64,000 nt of DNA, taken from assembly GCA_049325575.1 (NCBI GenBank), contig JBMOLK010000174.1:8897-72896 (forward strand), written 5' to 3'. Of the stretch, positions 35,960-46,700 are shown piece after piece. Origin of the DNA: JBMOLK01 sp049325575. Its GTDB lineage: Bacteria; Bacillota; Clostridia; Acetivibrionales; Acetivibrionaceae. How positions within the stretch are numbered: position 1 is the first letter of the stretch; each line of letters opens with the position of its first letter. Below the pieces are notes generated by a model that searched no databases, was not told where the DNA came from, and saw nothing but the letters and a program-made list of their open reading frames with translations. Position numbers and translations under genes: made by a program.

Positions 35960-38626
35960 TTAATCTTCCACTATAGCTGCCAACTCTTTTTTCTTCCTTA
36001 TGTCCTGCACTACCAGCAGGTATTTTTCATGAGTATAAACCCTTATAGCTTCATCGTAGCATTTACCAGCCATATCCAAGTTATACGATTTGTCCTCTAT
36101 TTCAGATAGTCTTATATATGTATCTCCAACACTGTTTTGGGTTTTTGCGTATCCTAAAGCATAGTCTTCCGGCGTAAGAAGCTTCAGGGCTTCTCCATAT
36201 AGCCCAAGAGATTTGTGAAGGTTCTCTTTCCTATCTCCAACATCTGATAACCTTTGATAAATATCTCCCATATTTACCATGACTAATGAAGCATCGTAAA
36301 AGTAGTTTCCGTCTGAAAGAACTTTCAGTGCTTCCTTATTTGCTTTTAAAGCTTTTTCGAGATTCTCTTCCTTATCACTTATATCTGATAGGCTTAAATA
36401 GGCCCTTGCCATAATATAGTAAATGTTGGCATATTGCCATTTATTATTTTCCATCGCTAATGCTTCAAGAGCTTTATCACATGCTTCCAACGCTCTCATT
36501 ATATTTTCTTCCTTATTGTTTACTTCGGACATATTAATAAAGTTTTCTGCAAAACCTATTTGAACTTCTGCATAAATAGAAGGTGATACTTCTTTGCTGA
36601 AAAAATCAGAAGCTATTTCATATGCTTTTATGGATTTTGTACTGTTTTCTTCGTAGTTTTCCACCATACCCAGAAGCAGATATGAATGCCCCAGGTTAAT
36701 CTGTGCTATGGAATGCAGGTATGGAAAGTCTTTTATTGTAAAAACTTTCAAAGAATTGTTACATGCCTCTATAGAATTAAGAAGATTCTCTTTTGATTCT
36801 CTCACTTTCGAAAGCTCAATATATGGGATTGAAAGCAGTATCTGATTATATGCATAGAGTATGGGGTAATTCTCGATTGAGTACACCTTTAAGGCCTTTT
36901 CCAAGGATTCTATTGCTTTTATACAGTTTTCTTCCTTATCTGCTGATACAGCCATAGTAAAATAAACCTTGCCTAATTCAGTATAAGCCTTTGCGTAGTG
37001 CGGAGGGTATTTATCAATAGTATAAACCTTTAGTGCATCCTCAAAAGATTTTATAGCCTTTATATAGTTTTCTTTGGTATTATCGATACCTGCCAAAACA
37101 TTGTATGCATCACCAAGGCTGACTTGAACCAGAGCATAATTGATTGGATACCGTCCTATTGTAAACACCTTTAAAGCCTCATTCAAATCCTCTATAGAAA
37201 TACTGATATTTTCCTTTTTGTTTACAAAATAGGCCATTTTTAAGTATATATTGCCGGAAATATATCGATTGATAGCATATTCATAAGGATGCGCATCTAG
37301 TGTGTAAACCTTTAACGCTTCTTCAACAGCTTTGATACAGTTTTCAAAATTCTCTTGCTGTGGCACTTTTCCTGCCATATACAAATAAGCAATCCCTAAA
37401 TAGTTATGTATTTGTGCATAATAGAGGGGATCATGTTCCAGTGTAAATATTTTTAAAGCCTCGTTATATGAATGGAAGGCCTTTTCCAGGTCCACAGTAT
37501 TCGCACTTACCTCAAAAAGAAATGTTTGGGCCATTCCCTGTACAACTTTTACACCTGCGTATTCTCTTGGATAGTCCTTGACTGTATATACATTTAAAGC
37601 CTCTTCAAACGCCTCTAAAGCTTTATTGAGGTTAAAGCCTGAATTCTTAGCTGACGAAAAGCTAAAATATGCCCATCCTTTTAAATACTGTATGCTTGCA
37701 TAATCATACGGATGTTCCTCTTTTGTAAGAAACTTCAGAGCCTCTTCATATGCTTCTAATGCTTTTGAAATGACCTCCTCCCTGTCTCTAATCTGCGACA
37801 TAACGGCGTAGGTATTTCCCATACCCTTTAGTGCATATGCCTTTTTTAAAGGGTATTTATCTATTGAAGATGTATTTATAACCCCTTCAAATATAGACAA
37901 AGCTTTTATAGTATTCTCTTCAACATTTACTATTTTCGATAACTCCATGTAAGCATTACCCATATTAACCATAACATGCAGATACTCTTTTGGGTTTTTT
38001 ACACTTGAAATATGCTCGAGAATTTTTTCATAGCTTCTTATAGCACCTATAAAATTGTTGCTTGCAAGCTGTTTATCAGCATCTCCAATATTTTTATTGA
38101 CCTTGTCGATTTCGTATCTTGGAGATATATTAGTAATAACATCGTAACCAACTACAATGATATTGTCATCTCCCAGAACAGAAACCTTACCTTTGCTTTT
38201 ATCGTATATGGATACAATTCCTTCTTTGCTATCATATATAACCTCCATATCAAGTCCCTGTTCAATAATCTCCAGTGAAACAAAAAGCCTGTCCCTTATT
38301 ATGGTTGCAGGGTGGCTTAAGGATAAACTGATGCCGTTTACCTGTGCATCCCTGCCTCCTGCTTTTAGTACTATTACTTTTTCATCCTTAATACAGGTTG
38401 CAGTTCTATTGCTTCCATTCCATTTAACTTCATATCCAAAAAGCTCAAGCATTTCTCTCACAGGCATTAACAGTTTATTATCTACAATTTGTGGAGACAT
38501 ATTAAAGCTTACATCAATATTGTTTATTTTAACTCTATAGTCTTTAGAAGAAGCAGAAATATTTATATCCTGGAGCAATACCACAAATATGGCTGTAATT
38601 AATATCATAGATAATTTAACTTTCAC
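35960..38626 (-). CDS. Secreted CuAO-N domain protein with long TPR array
   Basis: 888 residues. Signal peptide (~1-26, ending NISAS); CuAO N-terminal-like domain (~28-142; DNKLLMPVREMLELFGYEVK and RDRLFVSLEIIEQGLDME); then a short motif VSVLGDDNIIVVG at about 148-160; then about 14 TPR-like repeats of ~47 residues (core pattern ALKVYTIDKYPPHYAKAYTE ... KEENCIKAIESLE). Such arrays are protein-binding scaffolds on the outer face. The start is GTG, with GGAGGG at good distance. It is the last gene of an operon with a shorter paralogue 30 nt upstream and ends at a strong terminator. Confidence 0.85.
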   Translation of the reverse strand: MKVKLSMILITAIFVVLLQDINISASSKDYRVKINNIDVSFNMSPQIVDNKLLMPVREMLELFGYEVKWNGSNRTATCIKDEKVIVLKAGGRDAQVNGISLSLSHPATIIRDRLFVSLEIIEQGLDMEVIYDSKEGIVSIYDKSKGKVSVLGDDNIIVVGYDVITNISPRYEIDKVNKNIGDADKQLASNNFIGAIRSYEKILEHISSVKNPKEYLHVMVNMGNAYMELSKIVNVEENTIKALSIFEGVINTSSIDKYPLKKAYALKGMGNTYAVMSQIRDREEVISKALEAYEEALKFLTKEEHPYDYASIQYLKGWAYFSFSSAKNSGFNLNKALEAFEEALNVYTVKDYPREYAGVKVVQGMAQTFLFEVSANTVDLEKAFHSYNEALKIFTLEHDPLYYAQIHNYLGIAYLYMAGKVPQQENFENCIKAVEEALKVYTLDAHPYEYAINRYISGNIYLKMAYFVNKKENISISIEDLNEALKVFTIGRYPINYALVQVSLGDAYNVLAGIDNTKENYIKAIKSFEDALKVYTIDKYPPHYAKAYTELGKVYFTMAVSADKEENCIKAIESLEKALKVYSIENYPILYAYNQILLSIPYIELSKVRESKENLLNSIEACNNSLKVFTIKDFPYLHSIAQINLGHSYLLLGMVENYEENSTKSIKAYEIASDFFSKEVSPSIYAEVQIGFAENFINMSEVNNKEENIMRALEACDKALEALAMENNKWQYANIYYIMARAYLSLSDISDKEENLEKALKANKEALKVLSDGNYFYDASLVMVNMGDIYQRLSDVGDRKENLHKSLGLYGEALKLLTPEDYALGYAKTQNSVGDTYIRLSEIEDKSYNLDMAGKCYDEAIRVYTHEKYLLVVQDIRKKKELAAIVED

Positions 38627-38656
38627 TGATTATTCCCTCCATTTTTATTTAATTTA

Positions 38657-40204
38657 TTAGTATCTACCATTTTCTATTTGATTCAATTTATCTGTTATGT
38701 ATTTGTTATAAGCAGGATAGTCTAAAGGCTTGAAAACCCTTAAAGCTTCATTATATGCCATGACAGCCCGTTCCAGACATTTCTCATCACCTTTGGAACC
38801 TGCCAGCATTAAATTTGTATTTCCAATTTCCATGTTTACTTTGGCATAGTCTATCGGATACATATCCAGGGTAAATAATTTTAAACTCTCATTATATTCA
38901 GTCAAAGCTTGTTTAAGATTTTCCTTATTGCTGCCCTCCTGGTACATCCTGCTGTAAACTTCACCCATACACTTATGAACCCTGGCATAATTTATCGGAT
39001 AACTTTCCACATTCCATACTTTTAATGCTTCTTCATAAGCTGCTTTAGAATCTTTCAGGCTAATATCTGCATCTTCCATTTCCGAAAAAACTTTATATAT
39101 ATTTCCCAGGTTATATTGTATCAGTGCATAAATAGAAGGATTACTTTTTATAGTAAACACTTCTAAGGCTTTTTTGTAAGAATCCTCTGCATTCGCCAGG
39201 CTCACATTTGCCATGTCAGGCAGATTCATTTGCCTGTATGTTAAGCCCAGGTTGTAATAAACCAGTGCACTGTCTAGTATAGAGTTGTTAGCGATATGGC
39301 ATCGCAAAGCTTCTTTATATGTCTTTACAGCTTTGTCCATATCCTTCTTATCACCGGAAACCTCTGATAAAACCCTATACGCGTTTCCAAGGTTGTTTAA
39401 CACTAGAGCGCAGCTGTCGGCGGCAGCAGTGTTTTCAGCTTTAGAATACTGCAATACCTTTTTATACAAGGTTATTGAACACAGTATATTCTTTTTGGCA
39501 TCTCTTGTCTCCGCCAATAAGCTATATGCGTTCCCTATATTGTTCAATACATGTATATAAATTTCCGGAGTATCTTCAACAGAAATGTTGCTAAGAATCT
39601 CCTTGTACTTTCCAATTGCACCCTCTGCGTTATTTTTAGCAAGAAGACGGTCTGCATAGCTTAACATATCATGAAGTGTATCTGTGCTGTATGGTTCGAA
39701 TATATTTACAATAATCCCGCCTCCGGCAATAACAATGTTTCCTTCACCTTCTAGCGATATATTGTCTTCATCATAGTCTGACAGAATAATCAGGTTGTCT
39801 TTTTTGTTCCACCTGATTTGAGTACCAAATTTCTTTGCTATAAACTTGCTTGGTATATAAGTAATTCCATCAGAAATGACTGCTGGCTTATCAAGTGTTA
39901 TTTGTTCACCGTTAATACTTACTTCATTACTATCTATTCTAAGAATAAACAGACTATCATCCTTTGTACAGGAAATAGCCCTATTGACGGAGTCCCATTC
40001 CAGATCCCAGCCAAGGGCTTCCATAACAGGCCTTAACGGGACATAAACAGTACCTTTTATTACTTTCTGTGGGGCATTTAGTACCTTATCACTATTATTC
40101 AGTATTACTTTTCTGTTCTCTGCAAAAACATATACAAAAGCTGTTTTCATAAATACTGCCAGCACAAGTACAGCAATAATTGCTCTCAAGGTTTTTTTTC
40201 TCAT
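38657..40204 (-). CDS. Shorter CuAO-TPR paralogue
   Basis: 515 residues from the ATG at 40204 (GGAGAG site); 18 extra upstream codons lack one. It has a signal peptide (~1-29, FVYVFAE), a CuAO N domain (~32-145; KGTVYVPLRPVMEALGWDLE and DGITYIPSKFIAKKFG), the same short motif as its neighbours (SLEGEGNIVIAGGGIIVNIF, ~152-171), and then about seven ~47-residue TPR repeats (ALKVWNVESYPINYARVHKC and similar). It arose with the downstream 888-residue protein by duplication, and the two probably bind related partners. It sits between the membrane-anchored protein (40245-41498) and the larger paralogue. Confidence 0.85.
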   Translation of the reverse strand: MRKKTLRAIIAVLVLAVFMKTAFVYVFAENRKVILNNSDKVLNAPQKVIKGTVYVPLRPVMEALGWDLEWDSVNRAISCTKDDSLFILRIDSNEVSINGEQITLDKPAVISDGITYIPSKFIAKKFGTQIRWNKKDNLIILSDYDEDNISLEGEGNIVIAGGGIIVNIFEPYSTDTLHDMLSYADRLLAKNNAEGAIGKYKEILSNISVEDTPEIYIHVLNNIGNAYSLLAETRDAKKNILCSITLYKKVLQYSKAENTAAADSCALVLNNLGNAYRVLSEVSGDKKDMDKAVKTYKEALRCHIANNSILDSALVYYNLGLTYRQMNLPDMANVSLANAEDSYKKALEVFTIKSNPSIYALIQYNLGNIYKVFSEMEDADISLKDSKAAYEEALKVWNVESYPINYARVHKCMGEVYSRMYQEGSNKENLKQALTEYNESLKLFTLDMYPIDYAKVNMEIGNTNLMLAGSKGDEKCLERAVMAYNEALRVFKPLDYPAYNKYITDKLNQIENGRY

Positions 40205-40244
40205 GTTATCTCTCCTTACATCCTCTATAGGTAAAACAAAACAA

Positions 40245-41498
40245 TTAGTCCCCCACATTTATAAAAATATTGCTTCCTTGCGCCAGGATATTGTTGTCCC
40301 CTTCTACACTGGCATCTTTATTTATTGTAGTGTTATTGGTATTATTTGTAGCATTGTTTACTGAATTATTTGTTGAGTCGTTTGTAGTATTGTTTGTTGT
40401 ATTGTTTGTCGTATTATTGACTGTATTGTTTGTCGTATTGCTTGTCGTATTGTTTATTGTACTGCTTGTACCTGCATTATTTGTTCCGGAATTAATCTTA
40501 CTATCCTTATTACGGGTACTTCCATCATTTTGACTCCCGAAATCATCACGTTCTTCTGCTTGTGCTTTGCTTTCATCTTGAGAGGTATCGGCTTTAATCT
40601 TAACAGGTAAAGAGTTCTTATCTTGAGAAGCCACGCTTCTAGAGTCTGCAGCAGTTTCATCATGATCTGTTGTCAACGGTGTTTCTTTAGGTAAAGGCGT
40701 ACTTCCTGCGTTGACTTGCTGCACTGCATAGACCTTCATTTCCTCTATACTTGGCTCTTTGTCCAGAGCCTGACTGCCATTTGCAGCCTGGATCACCAAA
40801 AAACCGGCAATAACCCCCACCATAATTGTCCCTAAAATACTTTTGGATCTTAGCTTCTTTTGTATTTTATCAATCTTGCTTCCCAGATTAAAACTACCAT
40901 TACTCTTAAAGCTTACGGCTTGTCCACCAGATGTATTCCTGGAATTTTCCTCTCTATCCTTGGATAAAACCAGATTAAACTCCACTACCCCCGAATACTT
41001 ACCCTCTATACCATCAGAAAATGCTGTTATGGTTTCACTATCGGCACTATACTCCTTGGGCCTGTAATTCCCGGCATCAGAAACCTCGTCCAATTCATTT
41101 GCTCCGGCACCCTGACTGGTCAAATCTGTTCCCGTCTTACCCGGCTGAGCATTCCCATATGAAAAAGTAGATACATTTAGGACCTCCGACAAGAATTCTT
41201 TAAAGTCTACTATGTTTAATAATGAGTTCTTAATCTCTTCATCCAGTAAAGAATGGTAAATTAAAATCTCGACTTCATTTCTAAGCATCTTGCGCTGTGT
41301 TCCTGTGGACTCGTCAATTGTAAAATCAACAATTTTGAATATATCTTCATTCTTAGGTTTGGCTTTATCATTCTTCCATTTGGAAATAATAGATGAGTCT
41401 TTGATTAGATAACTGTCGGCAAGAATATTTGCGTTTTTCTTTGTAGTTTTAAATATAACATCCAGTATATTTCTAATATTTAGAACACCATTCTCCAT
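40245..41498 (-). CDS. Single-pass membrane protein: HTH-like N-terminus, Asn/Thr tract and C-terminal GDNNI motif
   Basis: 417 residues. The first ~125 residues, cytoplasmic, contain a helix-turn-helix-like region (LADSYLIKDSSIISKWKNDK). A Gly/Ser-rich and charged segment follows. There is one membrane helix at ~228-246 (ILGTIMVGVIAGFLVIQAAN). Outside lies a disordered region, a Thr/Asn repeat tract (~338-395), and the C-terminal motif SVEGDNNILAQGSNIFINVG. That motif is the same short strand as in the two CuAO-TPR proteins downstream, so a shared binding surface is likely. GGGGGG precedes the ATG. A transmembrane sensor linking the outside to a DNA-binding or XRE-like inner domain is inference. 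Confidence 0.7.
   Translation of the reverse strand: MENGVLNIRNILDVIFKTTKKNANILADSYLIKDSSIISKWKNDKAKPKNEDIFKIVDFTIDESTGTQRKMLRNEVEILIYHSLLDEEIKNSLLNIVDFKEFLSEVLNVSTFSYGNAQPGKTGTDLTSQGAGANELDEVSDAGNYRPKEYSADSETITAFSDGIEGKYSGVVEFNLVLSKDREENSRNTSGGQAVSFKSNGSFNLGSKIDKIQKKLRSKSILGTIMVGVIAGFLVIQAANGSQALDKEPSIEEMKVYAVQQVNAGSTPLPKETPLTTDHDETAADSRSVASQDKNSLPVKIKADTSQDESKAQAEERDDFGSQNDGSTRNKDSKINSGTNNAGTSSTINNTTSNTTNNTVNNTTNNTTNNTTNDSTNNSVNNATNNTNNTTINKDASVEGDNNILAQGSNIFINVGD
40330..40480. repeat. Low-complexity Asn/Thr codon repeat
   Basis: About 150 bp of near-repeating units of the type GTATTGTTTGT(T/C), 12-15 bp long, encode the N-N-T tract of the membrane protein. Such DNA expands and contracts by slippage, so length may vary between strains. 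Confidence 0.75.
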
Positions 41499-41680
41499 TT
41501 TATACCCCCCAAGTATTTGTTAACTACATTTTTCTCTATTCTATAACTCCATATTATGTTCATTTTATCACTTATTGCTCTGTGATTAAACTAATCGATA
41601 GACATTAGACATATAAGTCTATTATTCACCTTACTTCCCACTTATTCGACATGTAATTGTATCAATATTGCCGGTACTAC

Positions 41681-41700
41681 TTGAAATTCGAAAATTTCAA
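41681..41700. promoter_or_regulatory. Palindrome in the leader of the membrane-protein operon
   Basis: TTGAAATT (41681-41688) and AATTTCAA (41693-41700) are perfect 8-bp arms with a 4-nt spacer. They lie in the 364-nt gap 41499-41862, upstream of the minus-strand operon beginning at 41498. A regulator site is plausible but unassigned. The rest of the gap holds the terminator of the biosynthetic operon and AT-rich promoter-like sequence. Confidence 0.35.
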
Positions 41701-41780
41701 ATATCTCCTCTCATAAACCGTTGCCCTCCAATATTATTTTTAGATAATTTTTCTTTATATTCTATCATCTACTTGCAGCA

Positions 41781-41836
41781 AAAAAAAGAAAAACCATGCT
41801 TATTTTCATGTTTTATGTAAAATAAGCATGGTTTTT
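41781..41836 (-). terminator. Terminator of the PKS/NRPS operon
   Basis: A perfect 18-bp stem (41789-41806 with 41819-41836) has a 12-nt loop and, on the minus strand, a TTTTTCTTTTTTTT-type tail. It closes the biosynthetic operon 27 nt after the radical SAM gene. Confidence 0.92.
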
Positions 41837-41862
41837 ATCTTTTACGTAGAAACAGAAGTACA

Positions 41863-43725
41863 TTACAAAGAAGACAGATCAAAGTCAAAGTCCAAATCCA
41901 TATCTTCCTTTAAGCATTTGCCTTCCATATTTATATAATCCAGCATAGCATCTACAGTTTTACTGCCCTCATGTCCCTCCTCCGTCACATCCTCAAGCCA
42001 TATTTGAGGAGCAGGCCTTGAAGCTTCATAATTCATCTTTTGTTTTTCACATTCAATACTTATTATTTTAAGAAGCTCTGCATCAAGACAGTTATTTCTG
42101 CTGCAGGCATTTACCAGAAGTTCTTTAAACTCATCGGGTGAAAGCTTTTCTTCCGGACTATCAAGCAAACTATTGTCATTAAGAAGGCTTACTATGATAT
42201 CAGGTTCACATGTCCTTTTAAGTATAGTTGAAACTGTTCCCCTGTACGTCTTGAATAGATAATTGAACAATCTGATTTTTCTCTCTACTTCTCTTACAAC
42301 CTGTATAGACATGTTGCGCGGATTAAATACCCTCATGTCAGCAGAGCTTTCTTTATTCTTAAGATAGTTTTCTTTTATATATTCTATATAATGTTTAAAG
42401 TTTTGAACATTCATTTGAATGTCATACTTTTCAGGGTAGAAAAATATCAACGAGCCCGGGTCTGTGGAAAAATTGAAATACTCCTGCTCAACAAAATCGG
42501 AATATTTAACAGCCAGCTTCATTATGTACTTAAGTGTATCTATTATTGTTTCCTCTGTATCCTTCACTAGAAAATATCCGTAGTAAAGTTGAACTTTGAT
42601 ATTTTTCCTGCTTTTTATATGCTGGAGACACTCCTCCAACTGCTCATTGGAATAGTACAGCCGTATATCCTTATTTATTTTCCGCAGTTCTTCATCTCCC
42701 GTTTCCGGAGATATCTCTACCATTACCTGACTGCAGCATTCCGATAATGTATCAACAAGCGCTTTTGACGGAAGTCTCCAGGCTCCGTATATAAAATTAA
42801 TATCAAGGCCTTCCTGCTTTATCCTTTCCAGGAGCTTAATATACCATTCCTCACTTCCTTCAAACTCAAAGCAGGTGTACATTGTAGTAAATCCCATGGA
42901 GACAGCTTTCTTGATGGTTTGCACTACCGAATCTATGGACCGCACTGAAGCACAGATTCTATTATTCATTCTCCTTTGGGCTTCACAATTGCCTCCACAA
43001 AACAAGCAGGCGTATTGACATCCTCGTCCTATACAAAGAAAGAATAATGGGCCGGAATTAATCTCATCAAATCTTGTCCAGAATTTACAGAGCATGCGAT
43101 AATGGTCCCAATCCCTTAACAGATCTATAGCCGCAAAATCTAACCTGTCTATTTGTTCAACTGTACCAATATATGAGAAATTGTTTAGTCTTACACAGCC
43201 ATCCTCATTCCGCCAAGCCAGGTTCTGGACCGTGCCCAGTTTCTCTGTGAATCCTTTTTTGTTTGAACTGCTGCAAAGTTTGCTTTCATATAGTGCACTG
43301 CACAGTTCAACTATGGGTATCTCCCCGTCCCCTCTTATAACAGCGTCAACTTGAGGATAATCTGTGATTATTTCCTCACAAAAAAGGCTGGAGGTATATC
43401 CTCCGAGAAATACAAAAATGTCTGGATTTATCTTCTTGATAAGCTCTGCAGCGTCCATCACTACAAGGCTCTGATTGGCCCAGTGGCAGTCAAACCCTAC
43501 TGCATCCACCCTACTTAAATCTATGGTATCCAAAAGCCTTTCACTATCAACCAAATCGGAATGAATCAACTCCACATCAAATCCGTTTTCTCTTAGAACA
43601 CTGCCTAAAGCGCAAAAACCTATAGGCATAAAGAATATATTTTTTTGTGCGTTATCCAGAGGATCTGCAATATTCTTGTTGCCGCAGTGGATCAGCTTTA
43701 CGCAAAAACGCTTATTTGAACTCAT
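41863..43725 (-). CDS. B12-binding-type radical SAM enzyme, last gene of the PKS/NRPS operon
   Basis: 620 residues. The N-terminal ~150 residues form a cobalamin-binding-like Rossmann domain (FMPIGFCALGSVLRENGFDV ... FVFLGGYTSSLFCEEII), but without the classical DxHxxG; it instead has DCHWANQS. The radical SAM core begins with CIGRGCQYACLFCGGNC, giving the cluster cysteines C236-x3-C240-x2-C243, followed by ISPETGDEELRKINKD. The C-terminal ~150 residues are a family-specific tail. B12-radical SAM enzymes methylate unactivated carbons or rearrange rings in natural products. GGAGGG precedes the ATG, and it is 65 nt after the NRPS gene, so tailoring of the NRPS product is likely. The reaction is not predictable. 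Confidence 0.87.
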   Translation of the reverse strand: MSSNKRFCVKLIHCGNKNIADPLDNAQKNIFFMPIGFCALGSVLRENGFDVELIHSDLVDSERLLDTIDLSRVDAVGFDCHWANQSLVVMDAAELIKKINPDIFVFLGGYTSSLFCEEIITDYPQVDAVIRGDGEIPIVELCSALYESKLCSSSNKKGFTEKLGTVQNLAWRNEDGCVRLNNFSYIGTVEQIDRLDFAAIDLLRDWDHYRMLCKFWTRFDEINSGPLFFLCIGRGCQYACLFCGGNCEAQRRMNNRICASVRSIDSVVQTIKKAVSMGFTTMYTCFEFEGSEEWYIKLLERIKQEGLDINFIYGAWRLPSKALVDTLSECCSQVMVEISPETGDEELRKINKDIRLYYSNEQLEECLQHIKSRKNIKVQLYYGYFLVKDTEETIIDTLKYIMKLAVKYSDFVEQEYFNFSTDPGSLIFFYPEKYDIQMNVQNFKHYIEYIKENYLKNKESSADMRVFNPRNMSIQVVREVERKIRLFNYLFKTYRGTVSTILKRTCEPDIIVSLLNDNSLLDSPEEKLSPDEFKELLVNACSRNNCLDAELLKIISIECEKQKMNYEASRPAPQIWLEDVTEEGHEGSKTVDAMLDYINMEGKCLKEDMDLDFDFDLSSL

Positions 43726-43789
43726 TTTCTCCCTCCATACTTTAAACTCTGGGTTTCCATGATATGTTTAAATATGTACAATTCCTCTT

Positions 43790-46700
43790 TTATAGCCTAA
43801 GCTTCCCGCATATATCCGTCAGTACCTGTTTCTCCATATCTCTTACCTGTCTTAAGGTGTCTATTATCTGAGCTACAACTTCCTTATCAGGTGTCAGATT
43901 ATAGCTGTCCCCGCCGACAAACGTATGCTTTAAGAATAATCGCCTTGCGGAATCAACAGTATCCATCACCTTGCGGTACTCATCTACAAGTTCTCCAAGC
44001 CTTACCGATTCATTATACCTTGATATGACATACTGTAATCTGGTGTATAGTGACTTTTTATGTTCATACAACAGATGAACTGCCCTATAATCAACAGTAA
44101 CAACACCCTCCATAAGATTATAAAGGTGGCGTATAATTTCATCATATATATCAAGGCCGTATTTTAATTGTTCTCCTCCTAAGGTATATTTATCAAACCT
44201 CTGAGCATAAACTACCTGGAAATCTTCTTTTGAAGCTACGTATTCCTCCAATCTGGCTGTAAACTTTTCAAGGTTAAAGGGATATTCCTGCATAAAGTCC
44301 CTTACTCTAAGAAGCTCAATGGCATTTGTTTCAGCCCAGGGTGCCGAGCCCTTATAATGCAGTTTGCCGCTCTCATAGGCTTCCCTGAACAAATCATAAT
44401 CAAAGCTGATCTTTGCAAACATTTGCTCTGAATTGAATCCTATTGCTTTAAGCTTCCTTTGTGAATTATCATATCCGTAAACAAGGGAATGGTGCACATA
44501 ATGCTGCTTTTTGTATGCTCTTTTTTCTGGAATATAGTATTCGTCCACATGTATGACTACATAATATCCCAGGTTTATTTTATCTACTGCATAATCTATA
44601 ATATCCGGTATATCCTTCAAAAGCTCGTAACCCATATATACCTCCTGGATTACTTCATTGTAAGGCGCCCTCAGTTCAAGAAAATCCATGATCAGCATAC
44701 CGTTTGACTGGACTTCGGTATATAGTTTGATATAATGCTCGTAGTACCATGGATGAAGCCTCTCATCGGCGAGTATTATACATATTGGAAGTGAGTGGCA
44801 AAGATATGTTATTATATCATTATGTAGTACTACCTTTAATTCCTTTGTATCCGGTTCATTAACCTGGTAAAGTTTCGAATTCTTTACCTCGCAAGTATTC
44901 TTCAGCTTGTCTGTACAATGGACCGCAAGCTCCACAAGAGTCTTTTCAAAGCATCGGACTGTCTTTTGCGCAGTCTCTCCGTCTATATACTTTTTATTGT
45001 AACCTATAATAAACTGCAGCTTTCCTCCCACTGCCATACCGTTAATATCCATCAAATAGTCATGCCTGTTGTTTTGGTTGACACTTATTCCATATTCTTC
45101 ACTGCAGGCTGATAACAAACTATCTTCCTCAATACCGGGGTTATCGAACTGCCCTAGGTAATTGAAGGAAATCTCCGGTTTTAATGGTTTCAGTTTTTCA
45201 TTTTTGTTTATATACCTGGCAATGCCGTAATTGATACCCTTCGTTGATATTTTGCGAAGATTTTGCTTAACTTCTGCTATAGTTTTATCAATACCATCCT
45301 GTGTTTTAAGGTAAACAGGATGCATACCTGTAAACCAGCCTATAGTTCTTGACAGGTTTACACCTTCAAATATTTCCTCTCTCCCATGGCTCTCCAGCAT
45401 AAGCAGCACATTATCAAGGCCAAAGGCTTCGCTCAAAGCCAAAGTAATGGCTGACAGCAAAATATCGTTAACTTCCGTGCCATATGCTCTATTGGCTTCA
45501 GTGAGAAGTTTTTTCGTCAGTTCCTCATCCAGTACGAACGAAAGCTTCCTGTGGTCTCTTAAATAGTTATCCTCTACTTCTTTCCTTGTTATTGATTTTA
45601 TTTTTGAATAATCTATATCTTCCCAGTAGTCTATTTCTACAGGTTTTTGAATGGCGTAATCATTTAGTCTCTCGCTCCATTCTTTAAAGGAAGTGGTTTT
45701 TAGCGGAAGAGCCTCTTCCAGCCCTGATTTATACAGTTTTTTTATGTCTTCCAGTAAAATTCTCCATGAGACCCCATCTATCACAAGATGGTGCACAGGA
45801 ATCAAAAGCCTTCTGCCGTTTTCACCCAGTTCGAATACATATGCCTTTATAAGTAGATCCTTTTCAAGGTCAAGACTGTCCTGTATTTTCTCACTTAGCT
45901 CTTTTATACTCTGCTTCTGAACTTCATAGGTGTGCTGCGACAGGTCTATAACTTCAATATTAAACCTGATCTCATCCACTGATCTGTTAAACTGTACGAC
46001 CTCTTCTCCACTGAACCTGTAGCCCATCCTCAGGGCATCATGATGCTCAATTATCTTTCTAAAAACACTTTCCAAAAGTTTTAAGTCTGCGTCTTTATCC
46101 AATGTGAAAAGATTTGTCTGGTTCCAATAGTGCATATAACCCCTGTCTTTTTCAAAAAACCATTTCTGTATAGGAGTAAGCAGCACATCCCCCTTGACTT
46201 CCTCCTGCGAAACTGTTTCTTTCTTTTTTGTGTAGTCTACATTATTTACTATTTCAAAGATTGTTTTATATTTAAGGACATCCGATACAGATATGTTTAT
46301 TCCCTGCTGCTCTGCCGATGATGTAACCTGGATCGCTTTTATGGAGTCTCCACCCAGGTCAAAGAAATCATCCTTTATTCCCACCCTGTCCACTCCAAGT
46401 ACATCCCGGTAAATATCGGCAAGTTTCTTTTCCACATCATTTCCTGGAGCTTCATACTCTACACCTGTATTTACATTGGCATGAGGCTCCGGCAGTCTCT
46501 TTCTGTCCAGCTTGCCGTTAGGTGTTATCGGCATTTCAGGCAGCTGTACAAAGAAGGAAGGCACCATATAAGATGGCAATTCCCTCAATAGATATTCCCT
46601 AAGCTCTGATACCGTTAATCCCTTATCTGAAACTATATAGGCGCAGATATAGTTGCTGCCTTCCAGGTCCTTTCTCACCATTGCTACAGCATCCTTTATG

